Shown here: in pieces, positions 1 through 8,923 of the stretch
Layout of the letters: every line of letters begins with the position of its first letter
How positions within the stretch are numbered: the stretch's first letter is position 1
DNA from: Dehalobacter alkaniphilus
GTDB taxonomy: Bacteria; Bacillota; Desulfitobacteriia; Desulfitobacteriales; Syntrophobotulaceae
DNA length: 64,000 bases
Reading direction: 5' to 3'
NCBI GenBank assembly: GCA_040500365.1
Contig: CP148031.1
Coordinates: 2,356,001-2,420,000 of the forward strand
Made by a program: the position numbers and the translations under genes
The notes under the pieces: generated by a model
What the model saw: the letters and a program-made list of their open reading frames with translations, nothing else
Databases searched by the model: none
What the model was told of the DNA's origin: nothing

Positions 1-1808
1 TCCGATTTTTCTGTTTCCTCGACAAGCGGACAAACGACAAAGATTTGCCGACCCGCAGCGACATGCTGCTTCAGAAATTTTTCCATGCTGGAGCGGCTGC
101 GGTCTGAAATTTTCCTGGTGATAATCGGCTTCCTGCCAGCAGGAAGCTCATCTAGCACCGAAAGCTGAAGATCGCCGTATAAAGTCAGCGCAAGCGTCCT
201 CGGGATCGGAGTAGCGGTCATCACCAGGACATGTGGGTTCTCGCCTTTGTCCTGCAATAGGGTCCGCTGTCTGACGCCAAACCGGTGCTGTTCATCGGTG
301 ATGGCAAGACCGAGGGCGTTAAATCGGACGGATTCCTGAATGAGGGTCTGGGTTCCGACGACAACCTGGGCTTTTCCGCTCAAAATCTGTCCTAAGATTT
401 GTTCCCTTTCAGGCTTACTTTGGTTCCCGACAAGGAATACAACTTTTACCCCCAAAGGTTCAAACGCGGCCTGCAGCGATTCATAGTGCTGCTGGGCAAG
501 CACCTCAGTCGGCGCCATCATAGCGGCCTGAAAACCCGAGCCCACAGCCTGCAGCAGGGCAGCCATTGCTACCACGGTTTTACCTGATCCAACATCGCCC
601 TGAAGCAAACGGGCCATCGGCTTTTCGATGCTCCCCATATCTCGGAATATTTCCTGGATGACTCTTTGCTGGGCACCCGTCAGCCGAAAAGGAAGCCCGG
701 AAACAAATTTTTGGGCCAAAGCTCCACCCTGGTTTAAAACGAGACCTGCTTTCTGAGGCCCGGGGGAACGAAGCCTAGCCAACGCCAGCTGGAGCAGAAG
801 GATTTCCTCAACGACCAGTCTTTCACGTGCCTTTTTCAAGGTTTCCGCGGAGTGCGGAAAATGAATTTCTTTGATGGCTTGCCGCCGTTCCATCAAATTG
901 TTTTCCTCATACGGAAAGAACTCGTCAAAGATTCGGTCAGCCTGCGGCAAAATAACCTGGATGATCTCCCGGATAGTTTTCGAATTGAGACGGGCTGTTT
1001 CCGAATATACTGGAACCATTTTTTGAGCAGGACCCTCGTAAAGTCCTTTCCTGATTTCGGACGCGAGCAATTCCGGGACTCTGGTGCGCCATTGTGCTTT
1101 TCCTGTCACAGTGACCTTTGTTCCGTCCGGATATTGTTTTGGAATATGTATTTGATTGAACCAGACGGCATGAATGCTTCTGCCGTCCTGTTCAATATTT
1201 AATTTGACGACCTTGACTCTGCCTTTGGTAACCAGGCTTCCAGTTACAATCCCGTCAATCGTAACATACTCCCCGTCCTGAATATCCTGAATCCGCCGTT
1301 TCGATCGGATTTCATATTTGCGCGGGTAATACCGCAGAAGATCCTCAACAGTATAAATCCCCATAATTTCGAACTGTTTGGCTCTTTGCGGTCCGACACC
1401 TTTGATATACTGCAGATTTTGGGGCTGACAGATGCTTCCTGTCTGAACTTCAAGGCTGGTTAAGACTTTCTCTGTGGTACGAAAGGTTCCTGATGCTTCT
1501 TCGGATGTTGTTCCGCAGATTGCTCCAGAAGCTATTCCAGGAGCATCTGAAGATGTTGTTTTGTCCAGTAGTTCCTGGAGTTCACGCCATAAAGCCCGTC
1601 GTTTATACGGGCTAACTTCTTGATATTCCTCTGCAATACACTGCATTAAGGCGAGGTTTTCCGCGGAAAAAACACCGTCCAGTTCAGCAAGCAAGTCCAG
1701 TAAAAAGCTGCTGAAGCCGCCGACAGCGCCTGTATTAATAAATCCCTGTTTTTCCTCGGCTTTCATCGCCCTATTCACGCTGTTTCGCCAATGATCTGAT
1801 TGCAGCAC
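1..1808 (-). CDS. recG: ATP-dependent DNA helicase RecG (partial, C-terminus beyond window)
   Basis: RecG unwinds branched DNA and regresses stalled replication forks. About 600 N-terminal residues are visible before the gene leaves the window at base 1. The helicase part shows motif I GDVGSGKT, the MAPTEVLAQQH segment, the DEQH box and the motif III string VMTATPIPRTLALTLYGDL, which is diagnostic for RecG. An OB-fold wedge region precedes them, after an N-terminal extension of roughly 100 residues. The start is uncertain: a GTG at 1808 sits just behind AAGGTGAG and only five bases after the sdaAA stop codon, and an in-frame ATG lies at 1766. It is the last gene of the sdaAB-sdaAA-recG run, as in Bacillus subtilis. 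Identification is secure; only the start is open. Confidence 0.95.
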   Translation of the reverse strand, partial: MLQSDHWRNSVNRAMKAEEKQGFINTGAVGGFSSFLLDLLAELDGVFSAENLALMQCIAEEYQEVSPYKRRALWRELQELLDKTTSSDAPGIASGAICGTTSEEASGTFRTTEKVLTSLEVQTGSICQPQNLQYIKGVGPQRAKQFEIMGIYTVEDLLRYYPRKYEIRSKRRIQDIQDGEYVTIDGIVTGSLVTKGRVKVVKLNIEQDGRSIHAVWFNQIHIPKQYPDGTKVTVTGKAQWRTRVPELLASEIRKGLYEGPAQKMVPVYSETARLNSKTIREIIQVILPQADRIFDEFFPYEENNLMERRQAIKEIHFPHSAETLKKARERLVVEEILLLQLALARLRSPGPQKAGLVLNQGGALAQKFVSGLPFRLTGAQQRVIQEIFRDMGSIEKPMARLLQGDVGSGKTVVAMAALLQAVGSGFQAAMMAPTEVLAQQHYESLQAAFEPLGVKVVFLVGNQSKPEREQILGQILSGKAQVVVGTQTLIQESVRFNALGLAITDEQHRFGVRQRTLLQDKGENPHVLVMTATPIPRTLALTLYGDLQLSVLDELPAGRKPIITRKISDRSRSSMEKFLKQHVAAGRQIFVVCPLVEETEKS

Positions 1809-1812
1809 ATTC

Positions 1813-2679
1813 TCACCTTGCCAAATGATCTTTATATTTCTGAGCCGCAGGAGTGACGGCGAGTCCCCCCCGGGACGTTTCCTTGAGGCTGCAGGACATT
1901 TCCCTGCCGATTGAAGCCATTGCATCAATGACCTCATCCAATGGGATCGCACTTTTGATTCCAGCCAAAGCCATTTCTGCTGCGGTTAATGCTATAACTG
2001 CTGCCATGGCATTCCTTTTTACACAGGGCACCTCAACCAGCCCGGCTACAGGGTCACAGACCAGACCAAGAAAACTTTTCAAAGCCAATGCTGCTGCCTG
2101 CGCTGTTTGATCGGGCGATCCGCCGCACAATTCCACTGCCGCCGCTGCAGCCATGGCAGCCGCTGAACCTATCTCAGCCTGACACCCGCCTTCTGCACCT
2201 GAGACACTAGCTCTTTCCGCAATGACCATCCCAAGGCCGGCAGATGTAAAAAGAGTCCGAACGGCATCTTCTTCCGTTGCATCCGACATCTCTTGAACTG
2301 TCAGCAGTACAGCAGGCAACACGCCGCACGATCCTGCTGTCGGTGCTGCAACGATCCTTCCCATGCCGGCGTTTACCTCAGCTACGGCCATTGCTCTGGC
2401 CGCCGCCTTGTTCACCGGATTACCCAGAATCGACTTGCCGCTTTCTCTATATTTCTCCAAAAGAGCAGCTTCTCCTCCTACAAGGCCTGACAATGATTTC
2501 CACTCTCCAGTCATTCCGCTTTCAACTGATTCCCGCATCACTGCATAATGGTTCTTCATTTTTTTTAACAGCTGTTCAGCCGGTATACCTGTCCTCAGAC
2601 ATTCCTCCTGAAGAACCATATCACTGATTTTTTTATTAAGCTTTTCAGTTTTTTCCACTAATTCACCATAAGAACGCAT
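1813..2679 (-). CDS. sdaAA: L-serine dehydratase, iron-sulfur-dependent, alpha subunit
   Basis: Catalytic subunit of the iron-sulfur L-serine ammonia-lyase that converts L-serine to pyruvate and ammonia in the cytoplasm. The 288-residue length is normal for the split (two-subunit) type. Family signatures are visible: GRIVAAPTAGSCGVLPA around residue 105, GGCQAEIGSAAAMAA near 160, CDPVAGLVEVPCVKRNA near 205 and the C-terminal TSRGGLAVTPAA. The cysteines in these strings are the expected cluster ligands. It follows sdaAB after 15 bases and is followed immediately by recG, so the three are probably one transcript. Confidence 0.95.
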   Translation of the reverse strand: MRSYGELVEKTEKLNKKISDMVLQEECLRTGIPAEQLLKKMKNHYAVMRESVESGMTGEWKSLSGLVGGEAALLEKYRESGKSILGNPVNKAAARAMAVAEVNAGMGRIVAAPTAGSCGVLPAVLLTVQEMSDATEEDAVRTLFTSAGLGMVIAERASVSGAEGGCQAEIGSAAAMAAAAAVELCGGSPDQTAQAAALALKSFLGLVCDPVAGLVEVPCVKRNAMAAVIALTAAEMALAGIKSAIPLDEVIDAMASIGREMSCSLKETSRGGLAVTPAAQKYKDHLAR

Positions 2680-2695
2680 CTGTCAGCCCCCCGCG

Positions 2696-3373
2696 TCAAA
2701 TGTCTATGATAGGTTCAATAAACATCACCTGCTCGATCATCGGCATCTTTTTCATTTCGCTGCTAAGAATATCCGTGATCGGCTCATCCGTCTCAATAAC
2801 CGCCAGCGCATTTTGCCCTTTGCCTTCTCTGGATACTTTCATCTGGGCAATATTGATTCCTTTGCCCGCAAGCAGTTTGGTTATTTCAGCTATCATTCCC
2901 GGATAATCCATATAAATTGCAATCAAAGCCGGATATTCCCCGGTGAACTCAACTTCAAAACCGTTTACCTCGGTGATCAGTATTTTCCCGCCGCCCAACG
3001 ATGAACCACTGATTTCAGCTTTTTCACCGCCCCAGCCGGTTAGCAGGAAACGAACCGAATTCGGGTGTACATCACCCAGATTGACATTTTCAAATACCGT
3101 TTCCATCCCAGCCTCTAGTGCAATCCTCGAAGCCTCCCTGATCCGGCTATCATCCGGCTTCATCCCGAGCAGCCCTGCTGTCAAGGCAAGATGAGTTCCA
3201 TGTCCCTTCCCCGTCTCCGCGAAAGAACCGTGCAGCTGGATACGGGCCTGCTTCACTTTGGCGCCAAGTATTTTTGCAGCCATCAGACCAAGCCTGACCG
3301 CCCCCGCCGTATGGGAACTTGAGGGCCCGACCATCACCGGCCCCAGCAAATCAAAAACGCTTCCGACCTTCAC
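2696..3373 (-). CDS. sdaAB: L-serine dehydratase, iron-sulfur-dependent, beta subunit
   Basis: Beta subunit of the same serine dehydratase. The N-terminal part carries GSVFDLLGPVMVGPSSSHTAG, the conserved serine-binding loop of the family, and the C-terminal 75 residues form an ACT domain (from about YPALIAIYMDYPGMIAEIT to the end), a probable serine-sensing module. I place the start at the GTG at 3373: it is preceded by AAGGAAGGTGAG and gives 225 residues, the usual size. The frame stays open to an ATG at 3430, but that start lies in a run of 8-base ATGTATGA repeats with no ribosome binding site. Confidence 0.92.
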   Translation of the reverse strand: MKVGSVFDLLGPVMVGPSSSHTAGAVRLGLMAAKILGAKVKQARIQLHGSFAETGKGHGTHLALTAGLLGMKPDDSRIREASRIALEAGMETVFENVNLGDVHPNSVRFLLTGWGGEKAEISGSSLGGGKILITEVNGFEVEFTGEYPALIAIYMDYPGMIAEITKLLAGKGINIAQMKVSREGKGQNALAVIETDEPITDILSSEMKKMPMIEQVMFIEPIIDI

Positions 3374-3470
3374 CGGCTCACCTTCCTTCAGTAATAATTT
3401 GGGGTAATCCGTTTTCATCCATTCATACATTCATACATTTACTATGGATGGCTTACTTACATAACCATTA

Positions 3471-3597
3471 TGCTAGGGTAAGTCTGGGGGCCACAGTTCC
3501 GCGACAAGCGAAGCCTGGATGGCGTAGCGCGGCTTTTTGCGTCAAGGAAGACGCAATAGCCGAAAGCGGTATTGTGGCATGCAGACTTACCCTAGCA
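3471..3597. repeat. Palindromic repeat copy A (short form)
   Basis: A 127-bp element between sdaAB and the yloV terminator. It is bounded by a perfect 16-bp inverted repeat (3471-3486 and 3582-3597, TGCTAGGGTAAGTCTG). The pairing continues imperfectly inward for another 16 bases through GCCACAGTTCCGC against GCGGTATTGTGGC. Inside, on the plus strand, GCGTC-AAGGAA-GACGC (about 3539-3554) forms a 5-bp hairpin with an A-N-G-G-A-N loop. The core TAGCGCGGCTTTTT is shared with copies B, D and E. Copy E is the same short form in the opposite orientation. The segment has no credible coding frame. Confidence 0.85.
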
Positions 3598-3662
3598 GAT
3601 TGGCTCAGGAGATCTGCCCTAACAAGACACGTTCGAAGACCTACATCGAGAAACCGGCTTGA

Positions 3663-3696
3663 TAAAAAAAACTTCGGCCGAAGCCGAAGTTTTTTG
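3663..3696 (-). terminator. Rho-independent terminator of yloV
   Basis: Stem AACTTCGG (3670-3677) with CCGAAGTT (3684-3691) and loop CCGAAG. On the minus strand it is followed by a run of eight U residues. It starts two bases past the yloV stop codon. The plus strand also has a T tract, so it can work in both directions. Confidence 0.85.
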
Positions 3697-3697
3697 T

Positions 3698-5416
3698 TTA
3701 TTCAACCCCGAGAATATAATAATATAATGGCTGTTTCCCGGAATAAACCTCGACTTCAATCTCCGGTTTCTCCTCGCTAAGCCAGTCCGTAAGCAGGCTT
3801 ACATCTTCTTCAGCCATGTCTTTACCGTAAAAAATGGTGACAAGATCCTTTTCGCGCCAATTCATTTCCTCCAGAACATTTTTGGCAACGTCGAGAATAT
3901 CTCTGCCTGTCGTCTTTATTGTTCCCTCAATCAGGCCAAGAATATCCCCTTCGGCAATCTCCAGCTCGCCATACTGCGAATTTCTGACTGCATAAGTTAC
4001 TTCTCCCGAACTTACCTGTCTGAATGCCGTTGTCATATTTTGAACGTTTTCCTCCGGAAGGCTGTCAGAATTGAAAGCAAGTAAAGAAGCGATCGCCTGC
4101 GGTATTGTCTTAGTCGGAATAACGTAGATTTCTTTGTCTTCAATCAGTTCGTTGACCTGACCGGCCGCCATGATGATGTTACTGTTGTTCGGCAGAAGGA
4201 AAATATGGCGGGCGGGAACTTTCCTAATCGCTTCGGCAAGATCACTGGTACTCGGATTCATAGTCTGACCGCCGAAAACAACCTCATCGACACCCAGACT
4301 GGTGAAGATTTGGGCAATACCTTCTCCCATGGCGACGGCAACGATCCCATAGTCCTTGACCTCTGTTGTCCCGGCCGAAGCCGCCTGGTCTGCAGGAGCC
4401 CCTGATGAAGTATCCGCGAGCCCGCCGGTATAAGCAGCTTCACTGCTTTCAGGCACATTTTTAGCCTGATGGGCAGCCAGCTCATTCTGGGCAAGCATAT
4501 TGTGAATCTGAACTTCATGCAGAGAACCATATTTGATGGCATAATCCAAAATAAGTCCGGGGTTCCGGGTGTGAATATGGATCTTGACCACATCCTCCGT
4601 GCCCACGACCAACAAGCAGTCACCTTTGTCCAGGAGTGCCTGTCTTATAACATCGGGATCAAGGCCATTTCCTTTCATCAGAAACTCAGTACAATATGGA
4701 AATTCCAGGCTTCCAACGGCAATAATACCTGAAACCGCAGGAATCTGGACCTCCTCCTGCTGTACCTCAGCGTAACCAATTTCCTTGCCTTCCAAAGCCG
4801 AGATCCAGCCGTATAGAATAGTCAGGAAGCCCTGACCGCCGGCATCAACCACACCTGCCTGTTTCAGAACAGGCAGCATCTCAGGCGTCCTGGCCAGCGC
4901 CTCTTCACCTTTTTCACAACCAGCCCTCAAAACTTCCAAAATATCAGTCGTTCCGCTTTTTGCTTTAAGATATGCACCCCGGGCAGTCTCCCTGGATACA
5001 GTAAGAATTGTTCCTTCGACCGGTTTCATTACTGCCTTGTACGCGCTTTCAACGCCCGTTTGCAGCGCATGAGCCATCTGGAGAGCATTTGCTTCGTTAA
5101 GACCTTCCAAGCCCCTGGCAATCCCTCTCATGATCTGAGACAAAATAACACCTGAATTCCCCCTGGCACCCATCAGGGAACCTGTAGAAGCGGCACTTGC
5201 GACTTCATGCACAGAATTGCCCGTTACCTTGTCTGCTGCTAATGATGCTGCTTTGAATGTCAAATTCATATTTGTACCCGTATCCCCGTCCGGGACCGGA
5301 AATACATTCAAAGCATCAATTTCCTTCTTCCTTTGCTCCAGCAGACGAGACCCCGACCTTATCATATCTTTTAATACGTTTCCGTCAATTTTTTGAGCGT
5401 CCGACACGGCTTTCAA
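3698..5416 (-). CDS. yloV: DAK2-domain fatty acid kinase-like protein YloV/FakA
   Basis: A 572-residue protein of the YloV/FakA family. In staphylococci FakA is the ATP-binding kinase that phosphorylates fatty acids presented by FakB (DegV) proteins; whether this protein does the same is inference. The N-terminal DAK2 domain (about 1-200) shows NVFPVPDGDTGTNMNLT, the metal/ATP loop of dihydroxyacetone-kinase L domains, and GARGNSGVILSQIMRGIARG. A middle domain (about 225-320) follows. After an Ala/Ser-rich linker near residue 340 comes the C-terminal DegV-like domain with GGQTMNPSTSDLAEAI and FLLPNNSNIIMAA. The gene follows yloU by 46 bases, the usual yloU-yloV pair of Firmicutes, and ends at a strong terminator. 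Confidence 0.92.
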   Translation of the reverse strand: MKAVSDAQKIDGNVLKDMIRSGSRLLEQRKKEIDALNVFPVPDGDTGTNMNLTFKAASLAADKVTGNSVHEVASAASTGSLMGARGNSGVILSQIMRGIARGLEGLNEANALQMAHALQTGVESAYKAVMKPVEGTILTVSRETARGAYLKAKSGTTDILEVLRAGCEKGEEALARTPEMLPVLKQAGVVDAGGQGFLTILYGWISALEGKEIGYAEVQQEEVQIPAVSGIIAVGSLEFPYCTEFLMKGNGLDPDVIRQALLDKGDCLLVVGTEDVVKIHIHTRNPGLILDYAIKYGSLHEVQIHNMLAQNELAAHQAKNVPESSEAAYTGGLADTSSGAPADQAASAGTTEVKDYGIVAVAMGEGIAQIFTSLGVDEVVFGGQTMNPSTSDLAEAIRKVPARHIFLLPNNSNIIMAAGQVNELIEDKEIYVIPTKTIPQAIASLLAFNSDSLPEENVQNMTTAFRQVSSGEVTYAVRNSQYGELEIAEGDILGLIEGTIKTTGRDILDVAKNVLEEMNWREKDLVTIFYGKDMAEEDVSLLTDWLSEEKPEIEVEVYSGKQPLYYYILGVE

Positions 5417-5462
5417 AATTTATCCTCCTACTCATCCTAAGATCATCTGAGTGTATTCTCAA

Positions 5463-5819
5463 CTATTCTAAAAATCTTACCCCTTGAACATTTACGTTTA
5501 CTTCAGCCACTTTTAGACCTGTCATTGTCTCGACAGTGTATCGGACCCGGTCCATTACATTGGAGGCAACCTCCGATATTTTAATTCCGTATCCCACAAT
5601 GATGTTAAGGTCTATGATCAAGTCCTCTTCCTGAAGGGTGACACTCACCCCTTTGGATAAGTTTTCCCTTTTAAGCAAACCTGAAACGCCGTCCGAAATC
5701 TTTCTCGAAGCCATACCCACCAATCCATAGCACTCGATTGCCGCCGCACCTGAGATCGTAGCTATAACATCTTCTGATATTTCTACATTTCCCAGTTTTG
5801 TTTCCATCAGCTTTGCCAT
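5463..5819 (-). CDS. yloU: Asp23/Gls24-family envelope stress protein YloU
   Basis: Small (118 aa) member of the Asp23 family, commonly found ahead of yloV; some relatives form membrane-associated assemblies and respond to cell-envelope or alkaline stress. Family features are LGNVEISEDVIATISGAAA, ECYGLVGMASRKISDGVSGLL and the C-terminal VAEVNVNVQGVRF. The frame is open up to 5945, but the start at 5819 is chosen for two reasons: GAGGTTG lies six bases before that ATG, and a good sigma-A promoter (5917-5945) covers the upstream part of the frame. Confidence 0.9.
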   Translation of the reverse strand: MAKLMETKLGNVEISEDVIATISGAAAIECYGLVGMASRKISDGVSGLLKRENLSKGVSVTLQEEDLIIDLNIIVGYGIKISEVASNVMDRVRYTVETMTGLKVAEVNVNVQGVRFLE

Positions 5820-5916
5820 CTTTTCAACCTCGCTTTCCCTATAATCCAGCATCAATTTAATCTTTTGCATGATAAAATTCCATTTTGAAAGATTCACCGT
5901 TTCCTTTAATATAATT

Positions 5917-5945
5917 AGGATAATATACGCGGTAGCTTTCGTCAA
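5917..5945 (-). promoter_or_regulatory. Predicted sigma-A promoter of yloU-yloV
   Basis: On the minus strand: TTGACG (5940-5945), 17-base spacer, TATCCT (5917-5922). Transcription would begin near 5910, about 90 bases ahead of the yloU start. Predicted by consensus only. Confidence 0.6.
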
Positions 5946-5986
5946 ATACTATGTGAATACCTCAGGGAACAACTCCTTATTTTTTC

Positions 5987-6015
5987 TTATCAGTACCCGG
6001 TAAATGTAGTATAAT
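5987..6015 (+). promoter_or_regulatory. Predicted upstream promoter of rpmB
   Basis: TTATCA (5987-5992), 17-base spacer, TATAAT (6010-6015). It would give a leader of about 140 bases before rpmB. A second candidate (TTGCCA 6090-6095, 17 bases, TAAACT 6113-6118) lies closer to the gene. Confidence 0.5.
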
Positions 6016-6160
6016 ATATGAATAAAATATTTGCATTTGCAGGATGTATAAGACCTATATAAACCTCGTCGGATAATAAAAACCTGCCCTTGCCAATTCT
6101 TTTAAGTTCTGCTAAACTATAATAGTGTCATTTTTGGGTGAAAAGGAGGTAGAAGAAATC

Positions 6161-6352
6161 ATGGCTAGTATTTGTGATGTTTGCGGAAAAGGAGTTTCTT
6201 CCGGGATGAGTGTCAGTCACTCCCATATTCGCTCCAAGCGTACCTGGAAACCAAACCTCCAGCGTGTCCGTGCTGTAGTGAACGGTACTCCCACCCATGT
6301 CAAAGTCTGCACAAGATGCCTTCGTTCAGGTAAAGTGAAACGAGCAATCTAA
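6161..6352 (+). CDS. rpmB: 50S ribosomal protein L28 (zinc-ribbon form)
   Basis: Ribosomal protein L28, 63 residues. It is the zinc-binding form, with CDVC near the N-terminus and CTRC near the C-terminus. The conserved HSHIRSKRTWKPNLQRV segment binds 23S rRNA. The ATG at 6161 is preceded by AAAGGAGGT, and upstream in-frame starts lack a ribosome binding site. It is the only plus-strand gene in the first 38 kb, diverging from yloU and converging on thiN, the same neighbours as in Bacillus subtilis. Confidence 0.97.
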   Translation: MASICDVCGKGVSSGMSVSHSHIRSKRTWKPNLQRVRAVVNGTPTHVKVCTRCLRSGKVKRAI

Positions 6353-6386
6353 CTTCATCGTGAAACGACTGTGATTGGATTAAAAC

Positions 6387-6419
6387 AACCCCGACTTTAA
6401 AGCCGGGGTTTTTGCTTTT
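6387..6419. terminator. Bidirectional terminator between rpmB and thiN
   Basis: Stem AACCCCG (6387-6393) with CGGGGTT (6404-6410) around the self-complementary CTTTAAAG, followed by TTTGCTTTT on the plus strand and GTTTTAAT on the minus strand. It lies between the convergent ends of rpmB and thiN. Confidence 0.85.
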
Positions 6420-6448
6420 CAACCAATTTTGAGGAGTAAGTTTTAAGA

Positions 6449-7108
6449 TTAACAAGGCATCTGAACATAGATCAGAACTTTGCCTTCATGAATTTCAATC
6501 GAAATATCTTTATCCGTAAACACATTGCTGATTCCACGCGGGGAATTATGCGCAAGATTTAGCATATCCAGCTGATAGTACAGCCCTTCGGCAGATACCC
6601 GGGCATCATCGGATAAGGCGACGATCGACAACTGCTGACCAATGCTGCCCTTGATGTTCTCTTTACCCTGAAGCATCACCCAAGCATCGGATCTCGGGTC
6701 TTTCATCTTCAGCCGTCTGCCTTTCTCAGCATACGCAATCATGATTGAGATATTCCCCATCAGGTGATCCAGCCTTTTACCGCCGGCGGCATAAAGGACG
6801 ATTTCGTCCTGAAAACATCCCTGAGAATCTAAATATGTATCTGCATAGGCCACAGCGAGCTCTAAATCCGTCTCATTTTTTTCGCAGGGATATTGTTTGA
6901 CGGTTGTTTTGGCCGCTATACATTTTTCCAGATTTTCTTTTGTAATGGAATCGAGGTCCCCGATCAATACATCAGGGATTCTGTCCGAAGCGATGGCCTT
7001 GTTGCCGCCTCCGTCCGCGCAGATCAACATCTCGATATGATTCCCGGCGAGTTCGCCGCGGCCCCACGCAGCATCCCATTCTCCGTTTGCCACGACTGCA
7101 ACCTTCAT
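6449..7108 (-). CDS. thiN: Thiamine pyrophosphokinase
   Basis: Converts thiamine and ATP to thiamine pyrophosphate and AMP (salvage route). The 219-residue protein shows the family motifs ICADGGGNKA, PDVLIGDLDSI and CEKNETDLELAVAYA, which bind thiamine, ATP and Mg2+, and AAGGKRLDHLMGN in the second part of the catalytic domain. The start codon overlaps the rpe stop by four bases (ATGA), so translation is probably coupled. The position after rpe is conserved in Firmicutes. Confidence 0.95.
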   Translation of the reverse strand: MKVAVVANGEWDAAWGRGELAGNHIEMLICADGGGNKAIASDRIPDVLIGDLDSITKENLEKCIAAKTTVKQYPCEKNETDLELAVAYADTYLDSQGCFQDEIVLYAAGGKRLDHLMGNISIMIAYAEKGRRLKMKDPRSDAWVMLQGKENIKGSIGQQLSIVALSDDARVSAEGLYYQLDMLNLAHNSPRGISNVFTDKDISIEIHEGKVLIYVQMPC

Positions 7109-7812
7109 TGCTTGATCTTCCCCCGGAATCTTTTATTTTTGTTATCACGCTGTTCCTCTTTGGCTGCTTCAAGGATATCACAAATCGCCTGTTGCGGATC
7201 CGGAGAACTAAATACAGCTGCACCAGCTACTAATATCTCGGCCCCGGCTTTGCTTACCAGACGGGCTGTCTCAACATTGATTCCGCCATCCACCTCAATA
7301 CGGCAAAGCGGGTTCACTTCCTTCAGAATCTCCGACAGCGCTACGATTTTCGGCAAGACTTCCTGAATAAACTTTTGGCCGCCAAAACCAGGGTTCACAG
7401 TCATCAGCAACACAACATCAAGTTCCTGCAAAACATATGTCAGCATTTCCAGCGGGGTTGCAGGGTTCAGTGCAACGCCCACATTCGCCCCCAGAGATTT
7501 GATCAGCTGGATGACCCGGTGAAGGTGCCTGGTCGCCTCAGCATGAATCGTGATCGAGTCGGCACCTGCCTTCACAAAATCTTCAACATACTTTTCAGGA
7601 TGTTCAATCATCAGATGAACATCAAACTCCAGCGCGGAGACCTTGCGGAGCGATCCAACAACGGCAGGCCCTATCGAGATATTCGGAACAAAATGTCCAT
7701 CCATAATATCTATATGCAGCATATCAATCCCCGCATTTTCAACAAGACTGACGTCCTCTCCCAATCTGGCAAAATTGGCAGACAGTATCGATGGGGCAAT
7801 CGTCAAAGCCAT
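7105..7812 (-). CDS. rpe: Ribulose-phosphate 3-epimerase
   Basis: Interconverts ribulose 5-phosphate and xylulose 5-phosphate in the pentose phosphate pathway. The TIM-barrel signatures are present: LTIAPSILSANFARLGEDV at the N-terminus, the metal-binding HIDIMDGHFVPN, VLLMTVNPGFGGQKFI and IEVDGGIN. The start at 7812 is supported by AAGGAGGATC seven bases upstream, and the frame open beyond it carries no family sequence. The last 17 residues are a charged, Lys/Arg-rich tail longer than usual. Confidence 0.96.
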   Translation of the reverse strand: MALTIAPSILSANFARLGEDVSLVENAGIDMLHIDIMDGHFVPNISIGPAVVGSLRKVSALEFDVHLMIEHPEKYVEDFVKAGADSITIHAEATRHLHRVIQLIKSLGANVGVALNPATPLEMLTYVLQELDVVLLMTVNPGFGGQKFIQEVLPKIVALSEILKEVNPLCRIEVDGGINVETARLVSKAGAEILVAGAAVFSSPDPQQAICDILEAAKEEQRDNKNKRFRGKIKQ

Positions 7813-7963
7813 AAAGATCCTCCTTCCAAACCTATGGTGCTGTTTCTTTGGCTGCGTGCAGTTTCTTATCATTAATTGTACGGTTTTCTGTAATTATTCT
7901 TCGTTCAGCCCTGAAACCCTTTATTAGGGTATCAAAAAAATTCTAAGTTAAGTTCTGATACAT

Positions 7964-8833
7964 CTAATATTTTTTTTCATGTTCGATGACTTCTTTTAAA
8001 AACTGCAGATAGTGCTCATATCTGGAAGAATTAATAAGGCTCTCGCTCAGGGCTTCTTTTACAGCACAGTCAGGTTCCTTGTCATGAAGGCAGCTTGAAA
8101 AGCGGCATTCATGTTTAATCCGGACAAACTCAGGAAAGTAGGATTGCAGTTCCTCTCTCTTCATTTCGGGCAGGTACAGGGATGAAAATCCCGGCGTATC
8201 TGCAACAAGTCCTCCTGCTACGGAAAGAAGCTCGACATGCCTGGTTGTATGCCTTCCCCGGCCGATTTTGTCGCTGACGTTACCTGTTTTAAGTGTCTTC
8301 CCGGGATTCAGAGCATTGATCAGGCTGGATTTGCCAGATCCGGAAGGTCCTGCTAACACAGACACATTGCCCTTGAGCCTTTCAGCAATTTCATCAATCC
8401 CTGTCAGAGTCCGATTCGACACCTGGACGACTTCATAGCCGATCCTGCGGTAATCGACAGATGGGGTTTTATTTCCAACATCCAGATCTTCCTTGGTGAA
8501 TACGATCAAAATGCTGATTCCTGCTTCCCCGGCCTGAATGAGCAGCCTGTCCAGCAAATTGTAATCCGGATCAGGGGTCTTCAAGGAGAAGACCAAGAGA
8601 ACCTGATCCACATTTGCAATATACGGCCTGACCAGAGAATTTTGACGTTCGAGTACCTTTTCAATCGTGGCCTTATCCCCTGTTCCTGGAAGAACCATCA
8701 CCTTGTCGCCGGGGATAAATTCCTGCTTTTTTACACGAAAACGACCGCGCAGGGAGCATTCCCATACCCGGTCATCGGCGTATACGTAATAAAAGCCGGC
8801 ATATCCTTTCATCAATGTTCCCTGAATCAGCAT
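7964..8833 (-). CDS. rsgA: Ribosome small-subunit-dependent GTPase RsgA
   Basis: Circularly permuted GTPase that checks late maturation of the 30S subunit. In order: an N-terminal OB fold (about 1-65), the G4-like TKED motif, the P-loop AGPSGSGKSSLINAL (about 160-175), GRGRHTTRHVEL, the G3 motif DTPGFSS, and a C-terminal zinc-binding domain with CRFSSCLHDKEPDC. At 289 residues it has normal length. It lies between prkC and rpe, its usual place. Confidence 0.95.
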   Translation of the reverse strand: MLIQGTLMKGYAGFYYVYADDRVWECSLRGRFRVKKQEFIPGDKVMVLPGTGDKATIEKVLERQNSLVRPYIANVDQVLLVFSLKTPDPDYNLLDRLLIQAGEAGISILIVFTKEDLDVGNKTPSVDYRRIGYEVVQVSNRTLTGIDEIAERLKGNVSVLAGPSGSGKSSLINALNPGKTLKTGNVSDKIGRGRHTTRHVELLSVAGGLVADTPGFSSLYLPEMKREELQSYFPEFVRIKHECRFSSCLHDKEPDCAVKEALSESLINSSRYEHYLQFLKEVIEHEKKY

Positions 8834-8923
8834 ATATCCTGTTCTTTCCTCCGCTCTAATTCAAATAACTCCTGTACCTCTTATCATGTCAAAAAAATGA
8901 TAGCATCAGATATTTGGGTCATT

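Noticed and set aside
6353..6448. Place where Bacillus carries spoVM, between thiN and rpmB
   Set aside because: No short frame with a SpoVM-like amphipathic sequence is visible on either strand; the gap holds only the terminator.
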